64,000 bases of DNA from Tritrichomonas musculus (Eukaryota > Parabasalia > Tritrichomonadida > Tritrichomonadidae). Shown here in pieces: positions 57,520-64,000 of the stretch. Made by a program: the position numbers and the translations under genes. Positions within the stretch are counted from its first letter, which is position 1. Each line of letters begins with the position of its first letter. Location of the stretch: positions 5,332,001-5,396,000 of the forward strand of contig JAPFFF010000007.1 in NCBI GenBank assembly GCA_039105265.1, given 5' to 3'. The notes beneath the pieces are model-generated. The model did not search any database. It had not been told where the DNA came from and saw only the letters and a program-made list of their open reading frames with translations.

Positions 57520-59031
57520 GGCAGAAACGAAAGAAACGAAAAAACACTCATTCTTCTCTTCTGCAAATAGAGTATTTTTTCGAGAATATTAAATTAAACT
57601 TATTTATATGATTCTCGATTTTTATTTGAAATTGGAATACAAACTACAGTTATAATATACTAATGACAAAGTGTTAAATAATTTATTAATATGATCACAC
57701 CGTTTGAATGAAAATAAAAATTAACTGCTGAATACAAACTATGATGAACAAAAAAATACAATTATTTTATAAAAATATAAAAATATTTACTTTCAAAAAT
57801 AAAGTGCAAACTTTTAATTCTATCTTAATAGTAAATAAAAGTTTAAATAATCAAGAATATCAAGATAAAACTGTGTTAAAAAAAAAAATTGAATATTCAG
57901 AAAATTAAATACCTTATCAAATATCGCATATTGAATTTTATTGAACAACATTCAAATCATAATTTTATAAAATATTAAAACTCTTTAATGCTTTTTTAAC
58001 AATAATTATTTTCAAATTGTTTTATTTTTTTTTAATTTTCTGATTTAGTCATTTAACTTTTTCAATTATGATATCAAAAAACATTTTTCAATATTTGAAC
58101 TTTGATTTTTCAGATAGAAATTTCTATTTTTAGTCAGATAATGAATTACAAATAATCATTATAACTTACTATTTTTTCAAGTGTTTCTTTCAAATAAAAA
58201 AAAACTATTTTCATAAAAATAGAAAAACAAAGAGTAGTTGATAAATTTTTCAGAATATTATTTGATGATTTACTTACCCGAAAAAAATTGAGAAGCATTC
58301 ATCAAATAATTCAATTGATAAAAAATTGAGAAATAATTTTTGACGATAAAACTCAATTAAATCAAATTAAAATTTAAATTTTGAAAGAAAATTCATCTTT
58401 TGAATAAGATTATTCAAATTAATAATTTCTCAAATTAGCAATTAATATTGAAAATTTATAATTTCAAAAGAACAAAACAAACAGATATTTTTAATCCGGT
58501 ATAAAACATTTTTTAAAATAAAGTTAATCATATTGGAAATACTTTATTTATGATTATTTTTTTATTTTGTTTGAGTAATTATTAAAAACATTTTGAATGA
58601 ATTCAATTTTTTATACACATAAAAGACTAATATACCTTTATATTTTATTAAATATTTTTAAATAAACATTTTAATGCAATAGAAATAAAGTTTAATATTC
58701 ATAAAAATAAATTAAAACAAGTGTTCAAGTTATAAAAATGAGATATTACTCTATAGATAATTGTGTATTTTTCATATTGAATTCTTCTTTATACTTTTTT
58801 TATATATATTTAGGGGTAGTAAAGTCAAAAAAGATATATACACTTGATAAAAAAAAACCAGAATATTAACTTGCTATAAAAATCATCTCCATTCTCTCAA
58901 ATTTATAGAAAAAATAAACTATAAATTGAATAAATTTTCACAATTTTTTTCAATATTTTTTTTTTTCAAAAAATTTAAAATTTGAATTGAGTTAAATGTT
59001 GGTCTATCTTTTGTTATTAAAATTTGTCAAA
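57520..59031. other. AT-rich interior of the inverted-repeat segment, left side
   Basis: 1.5 kb without a gene; many AAAAATTGAGAA and TTTTTCAGAA strings but no clear structure. Confidence 0.45.
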
Positions 59032-59165
59032 ATGGCTCCTAGCTCTTCTCTTTCAGAAAACGACAAAGCGAAAATTCTCTTTCTAGTTGAGAGATATGGC
59101 ACACAATGAAAGTTTCAATGGCCATTGGCCCGATGTTCATCAAGTGCATGATGCATATCGATCAC
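59032..59165 (+). pseudogene. Relic of a Myb-like DNA-binding gene start
   Basis: ATG at 59032 opens MAPSSSLSENDKAKILFLVE then RYGTQ before a TGA at 59107-59109. This resembles the start of a trichomonad Myb domain (xxEDDAKILxLVEKYG). The next bases in another frame (NGHWPDVHQVHDAYRSQLL) may continue it. The stretch is GC-richer than its surroundings. It lies 400 bases upstream of the intact Myb gene on the same strand. Confidence 0.4.
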
Positions 59166-59558
59166 AATTATTACACTGATCCAATTATAAACATTAATTA
59201 TGTTGGAGAACATTAGAATACAAAATAAAAATTTAAATGATTCATAGGATAATAGATAAGGAAAGAAATATTCATTAATAAACTCCAACTTTTTCATAAT
59301 AATATTTGTTTTATATTCAGAAATTTTGAGAAATATGATTTTTTTTGAAAAAAAAATGTTCACCACTTATCGTTATATAATTTTATAAACAAATCATTCA
59401 AATTTTCTCAGAAAAAATTGAGAAAGTGGTGATGATTTTTGCATAGAGTTTAATATCTTTTTCTTTTAAATTTCAAAGTACTATATCAAAAAGTGAAAAA
59501 AATTGAGTCATTTATAAAAAAAATATAAAACTTCAACAATAATTTTTTATGTTTTAAT

Positions 59559-60911
59559 ATGAATAACGGTAATAACACAAATATTATTTCTACAGAAAAT
59601 ATGGAGAAAATCTCATATCCCTCTAACGTTGACAATGGAGAAGGTAATAAGGATACAAATCAGAAGAATTATCAGTTTTTTGATGAAACCAAAACTATTG
59701 AAAAAAAGACGGAAGAGGAAGATTTTATGAATTCAAAAGTAGTAGGCAGAAGAGATATTTTAAGAAAAAGGAAAGAAAAAAAGAAAACTGATTCTTATTA
59801 CCAAGATAGTGATAATGATGATCTTGATTATGTTCTTGAGGATGATATGGTTTATGATAAAAGATCAAAAGGTAGCAGCAATCGAAATCGATACAGTAAA
59901 AATTATTCTAACTCAAGAATTTCAAGAGGATCTCGATCGATTATTTCAGGCGAGGAGAGTAAAGATAACGAAGAAAATCAATTTAGGATACATAGGAATG
60001 ATTCAAATGGAAATAATTTACATTGCGGATGGAAACCTGAAGAAGATGCCAGACTACGAGAAGCAATTGAATTATATGGTACTTTAGATTGGATGAAGAT
60101 CTCTAATTTTGTTGGAAATGGAAGAACCAGATCACAATGTTCACAAAGATGGCATAGATGTTTAGATCCTCACATTTCAAAAGAAAAATGGTCTATGGAA
60201 GAAATTGAACTATTACAGCAATTAGTTGCAGAATACGGGGATCGAAGTTGGGCAAGAATTGCATCCAAAATGGAAAAACGATGTGATGTTCAATGCCGTT
60301 ACATGTACAAGCGGCTAGTCAGCAAAAAAACTATCAGAGGAATTCCAAACAATTCTTTGCAAAAAAGTAATGGAAATTCAAGTGATGAGCTTGATAATCA
60401 TAATAATAATTTTGAAAATGAAAAGAATTCAAACGACAATTTAAATCCATATCCACAAAATATCCCTAGTAATACACCACACCAAAATATTTTTATGATA
60501 AATCAAAAAGATTTTTTGTTACACCAACCTCAATTAAATTTACCAACAAATAATTACGATAGTTCAAGTTCATTTATTCAAACAAATCATATGAACAATA
60601 ATAATGATTATCAATCAAACATGATGAAAACAAATAACATGACAGAAACTAGTATTTTCCCAATTTCTGAAAGCGTTTTTTCTTTGTTTGATATCCCTGG
60701 GGTTTCAAGAATCAACCTGAGTTCATGTGGAGATATGAATTCTGAGAAAACCAATCAACAAAATGGAAATATAATGAATTATCCTCCTCCTCTTCAAAAG
60801 CATTTTGACGTTAAACAAGCAGAAATCACAAATATTCAAATTTCAGAACCTGTCATAAAAACAACACCTATTGACGAGCTCATGGAAGGCTTTCCATATT
60901 CGAAAATTTAA
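59559..60911 (+). CDS. Two-repeat (R2R3-type) Myb transcription factor, 450 residues
   Basis: Two Myb repeats are seen at residues 158-203 (WKPEEDARLREAIELYGTLD...CSQRWHRCLDP) and 211-253 (WSMEEIELLQQLVAEYGDRS...CRYMYKRL), each with the spaced aromatic core and a recognition helix. The 150 residues before are charged and basic (VVGRRDILRKRKEKKKTD may be a nuclear signal). The 200 residues after are Asn/Gln/Ser-rich, a likely regulatory region. Trichomonads use many Myb proteins to control promoters, including initiator-binding and iron-responsive ones. Upstream are CAAAAAGTGAAAAA and TCATTT strings. The gene is the only intact one inside the large inverted repeat. Confidence 0.85.
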   Translation: MNNGNNTNIISTENMEKISYPSNVDNGEGNKDTNQKNYQFFDETKTIEKKTEEEDFMNSKVVGRRDILRKRKEKKKTDSYYQDSDNDDLDYVLEDDMVYDKRSKGSSNRNRYSKNYSNSRISRGSRSIISGEESKDNEENQFRIHRNDSNGNNLHCGWKPEEDARLREAIELYGTLDWMKISNFVGNGRTRSQCSQRWHRCLDPHISKEKWSMEEIELLQQLVAEYGDRSWARIASKMEKRCDVQCRYMYKRLVSKKTIRGIPNNSLQKSNGNSSDELDNHNNNFENEKNSNDNLNPYPQNIPSNTPHQNIFMINQKDFLLHQPQLNLPTNNYDSSSSFIQTNHMNNNNDYQSNMMKTNNMTETSIFPISESVFSLFDIPGVSRINLSSCGDMNSEKTNQQNGNIMNYPPPLQKHFDVKQAEITNIQISEPVIKTTPIDELMEGFPYSKI

Positions 60912-61682
60912 TATAAAATTTATTTATTTTTCCGATTGTTAGATAATTTTAAATAAATTATATATGATTACTTTACAAAATCTTTTTTGCCATATCTCAT
61001 ATACACTTATTCTCAAAGAACATTGAATATCAGACTAATATATGCTACAATTTTAATTGACATAACGAATTTTTTAATATTATTGATTTTCTTTCATGAT
61101 ATGTCAATTATATAGACAATATTTCATATTTAAAATTGTTTTATTTTCTTTCTTTATTCAATATCCATATTCTAATAATCTGCCGAATTAATTGAAATTT
61201 TTATTTGAAAAAAAATTCAATAAGACAAAAATTTATTCATTTTTTATTGTTCTTCAAATAATTTCATAAAGTAATTTTATTTCAATTTTTATATTCTAAT
61301 AATATTTATAAAATAGATCATTAAATATAATTTATATGAAAAAATTTTTGGTTATCTAGTAATTATCAAAAAAATGCAACATTTTTGTTTTTTTTATATT
61401 TCAATTGGATAATTGGAATTGGTGAGCGTCTTTCAAAAATAATTTTTTTTTGTTAAATAATTCAATAAATTTGTGAAATCGTTATAAAATTGATTATTTC
61501 AAATTATCAATTTAAGAAAATTTGAATAAAAGCACAAAAACATCCTCAAAGTTATCTCCTAATATTCAAAAAATATTTTTTTTCTATTTGCCCTTTTTTC
61601 ATATTATTATAAGAAATATTAATATTTCTTTTCTTTTAAGTTTATGATTCCGCTAAATTTATTTTATCCATTCAATTTTTCT

Positions 61683-61713
61683 GATGAGTTATAATTTAAA
61701 GTTATAACTCATC
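61683..61713. repeat. Perfect 12-bp hairpin, 7-base loop
   Basis: GATGAGTTATAA and TTATAACTCATC flank TTTAAAG. It could be a transcript hairpin or a palindromic binding site. Confidence 0.75.
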
Positions 61714-62260
61714 TATACCCTTTTAAAATAAGTATATATTTTTAAAATCAAAGAAAAAAAGATAAATATTTTTCTTTAATAAATAATCTCTTTATAATAA
61801 CCTTCAATATTAATACTTACAATTTTTTATTGAGATTCAAGATATTTTGTATAAATTATGTTTTTTATTGAAATGTTGACATAAAAAATCATTTATATGA
61901 GTCAATAAATAGGATTATTACAAAATTCTAATTTGACTGTTCACTTTTTCTTAAAAATACGTTATTTTGGTCACTTTTTTTGGACAGAAAATCGTTATTT
62001 TCATCTATATTTGGTCGGAAAATACTCAAAATTTGAAAGAGCAGTCCACTAACAAAAATGATGGATAGTTTTTTCTTTTGTTAATTAATCAAAATGTTTT
62101 AAAGAAAGTACCTGATTTTTAAAAATAAACGTTGATCAAAATTTTGAAAGCAATTAAATGAGTATTATCAAATATTGAAAAACAATAAAAATTTTATTCC
62201 GATAAAAATCCAAACTTTTCTAATTCAAATCAAAACAAATATCAATTCAAAATATGAGGG

Positions 62261-62357
62261 CTGTCCACAATTGAATTGGCTGTCCAATTATGGACAGATT
62301 TGGTGTAAAAAAATACGTTGCCTTTTGAACATTCTCTTTTGAAAAAGTTGTGGACAG
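62261..62357. repeat. Nested CTGTCCA inverted repeats
   Basis: CTGTCCACAA (62261-62270) pairs with TTGTGGACAG (62348-62357). Between them lies a second palindrome CTGTCCAATTATGGACAG (62280-62297). This makes four CTGTCCA half-sites in under 100 bases. Confidence 0.75.
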
Positions 62358-63097
62358 TCAACCCTATAGGTGGTTTATGTGTCAAAAAAAATAAAAATTC
62401 GTGAGATTGATATATATTTTTCTTATAAGAATATGCTATAAATTTATACAGATTAAAAGAATATTTGTTCGTTAGCGGTCTAGAAATTAAAAATGAATAA
62501 AATTGAATACATTTTATCTGAAAAAGTTTAACCAAAATCCTTTAATAAAAAAAATAGGGGGTTTAACCGTTCGTAAACTGTCAGAAAATAAAAAAAGTAA
62601 GATATTTCATAACAAAATTGATATTTATACTAAATATATTTAATAATTATTAATTAAAATCTCAAATATAAAATCCGTCTATAGGAACCTATAATTTTGA
62701 TGAATAATAAAATTCAATAGTGCCCTATTCAATTAATATGAAATAATGCTATTCATTTTTTTCATTGTAAACTAAATAAAAATACCAAATTATGATCAAA
62801 TTAATAATTTAGATAAAAGAATGATATAATTCTAGAAAATATTTTCTAAATATTAAAGTTTTTTGGAAAATTTGCATTATTGGATTAATATATAAATAAT
62901 TAACGATTTATTAATATATAATGAATTTTCATTACATTTATATTTTAAATATTTTTTTATTTTATTTCAAGAGCACTTTTTCTTCAAGATATTTCCAGAG
63001 ATTTGGAAAAATTATAAATTCATTAATGAAGTGATTTTGAATTCTTGACTTCAGTAATAAATAGACCTATCCACAAATCAAAAATCGTTTAGGCCTT

Positions 63098-63577
63098 ATT
63101 AAGGTATTCATTCAATTTTGTAGTATTCAAAAAGTGACAACGAAAATACATATTTTGCGAAATATATCATTATAAATTTTAATTTTTTTTATTAAATATT
63201 CATAAAATTAATAATATCATTATATAATATATTTAAATTATTGTATATCTTGCTAAAAGTAGAGATAATTTCATAAATAATCACTCAGCTAATCTTTTCA
63301 ACCTGAGTTAAAATTTGAAAAATTGGCCATATTTTTTGATTTTAAAAAGATTTATTTTAAAAAATCAAAAATTCCGACGCTGGGGACTTTATTTTGGATA
63401 GATTTTTTCTTTGAATACTTTACATATTTTTACTTTTCAGAAATCTTTATTTTCTCACAATTTTACAATTGTTTATATCTTACAATCTCACAATTATTTC
63501 TTAAAAAAATGCTCAATATTCTGAAGCATATAATAATTTCATAGAATTGATCTCAATTTTCTGATGATTCAAATATT
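63098..63577 (-). repeat. Right arm of the 475-bp inverted repeat
   Basis: Reverse complement of the left arm (57045-57519), about 95% identical by eye, with a few indels in A/T runs. The outer flanks differ from those of the left arm. Confidence 0.92.
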
Positions 63578-64000
63578 TCATAAAAAATAAATTCAATTTA
63601 ATAAATTAACTAAAAAATATATCTTATATTTTAAATTGGATTTTCCTCATATTTGCTATAATATTTATACAAAACATCATTTTTTTTCTAAACTTATCAA
63701 ATTGTAAAATTTTCATTCAAAAAGAAAAATTAGTTTATTTTTATATCATACGTCAATTTTACCATTATATTTAGTAAATAAATTTTTTATCATCATATAT
63801 TTTATTATATTATAATATGATAAAATATACTGCTTTTGTTCAACCTTAATATGGTCTAATCGTTTGTTGAACGTTTATTGAAAATTTGCGGACAACAAAC
63901 TTTTTGTGAATATCTTAAAATTCTCAAATAATAAAATATTTGTAAAAAAGCTAATTTTTGCATCTATAAAACATTTTCGAGGACAATATTTTGTAAAAAA
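63578..64000. other. AT-rich intergenic DNA at the window end
   Basis: No gene, RNA or clear repeat is seen outside the right arm. Confidence 0.45.

Larger units (their letters stand above)
60912..63097. other. AT-rich interior of the inverted-repeat segment, right side
   Basis: 2.2 kb with no convincing gene. It holds a perfect 12-bp-stem hairpin (61683-61713) and a nested inverted-repeat cluster with CTGTCCA (62261-62357), both listed separately. Confidence 0.5.

Noticed and set aside
59115-59366. 83-residue minus-strand frame near the Myb relic
   Set aside because: AT-driven composition, no recognisable feature.
57045-63577. Inverted-repeat segment as a Polinton/Maverick
   Set aside because: At 6.5 kb it is short, and no polymerase B, integrase, ATPase or capsid sequence is visible inside.
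1-64000. CRISPR arrays, operons or bacterial ribosome binding sites
   Set aside because: The gene structure, SNARE, ESCRT, PCI, Piezo and Myb genes show a eukaryotic genome; none of these features is present.

Overview
The window looks like nuclear DNA of a trichomonad (parabasalid), most likely a Tritrichomonas-type genome. The reasons are: very AT-rich intergenic DNA; long, mostly intronless genes on both strands; very short leaders with a TCA near many start codons, like the trichomonad initiator; kinase-ankyrin genes; surface proteins with FTxS repeats, one membrane helix and a DPFxDEF tail; a Myb gene; and mariner-type transposons. The species is an inference; no rRNA or other decisive marker is present.

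Layout. 1-5.8 kb is accessory: the 3' part of a kinase gene running into twelve ankyrin units split by AT-rich spacers, then repeat-rich DNA, then relics of a kinase, a BspA-type leucine-rich-repeat protein and a large surface protein. 5.9-46.1 kb is a gene-dense core: an unknown 1369-residue protein; a longin R-SNARE divergent from a zinc-knuckle protein; a PCID2/Thp1-like PCI protein; a pecanex-like membrane protein; an ankyrin/acidic protein; CFAP410; a WD40-like protein; a truncated kinase; ESCRT-II Vps36; a CAMKK-like kinase; an unknown coiled-coil protein; a small type I membrane protein; a Uso1/p115-type golgin; anchored peptidyl-tRNA hydrolase 2; and a 2223-residue Piezo channel. 46.1-64 kb is accessory again: tRNA-Ile(GAU), a nest of transposon remnants, an E2 ubiquitin-conjugating enzyme fused to a nucleoporin-like FG tail, an apparently whole mariner, degenerate coding relics, a minisatellite, a Tc1-like relic, a CRESS-DNA-virus Rep fossil, and a 6.5-kb segment bounded by ~95% identical 475-bp inverted repeats that carries a two-repeat Myb gene.

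How the genes work together. The core is ordinary eukaryotic housekeeping: vesicle tethering and fusion (golgin, R-SNARE), endosomal sorting (Vps36), mRNA export (PCI protein), cilium or centriole (CFAP410), signalling and mechanosensing (kinase, Piezo). No operon-like logic is seen; nearby genes are often divergent and share short promoters.

Most worth following up: the E2-FG fusion; the ankyrin array with same-phase spacers; the inverted-repeat-bounded Myb segment abutting a Rep fossil; and the nested transposons beside the tRNA gene.
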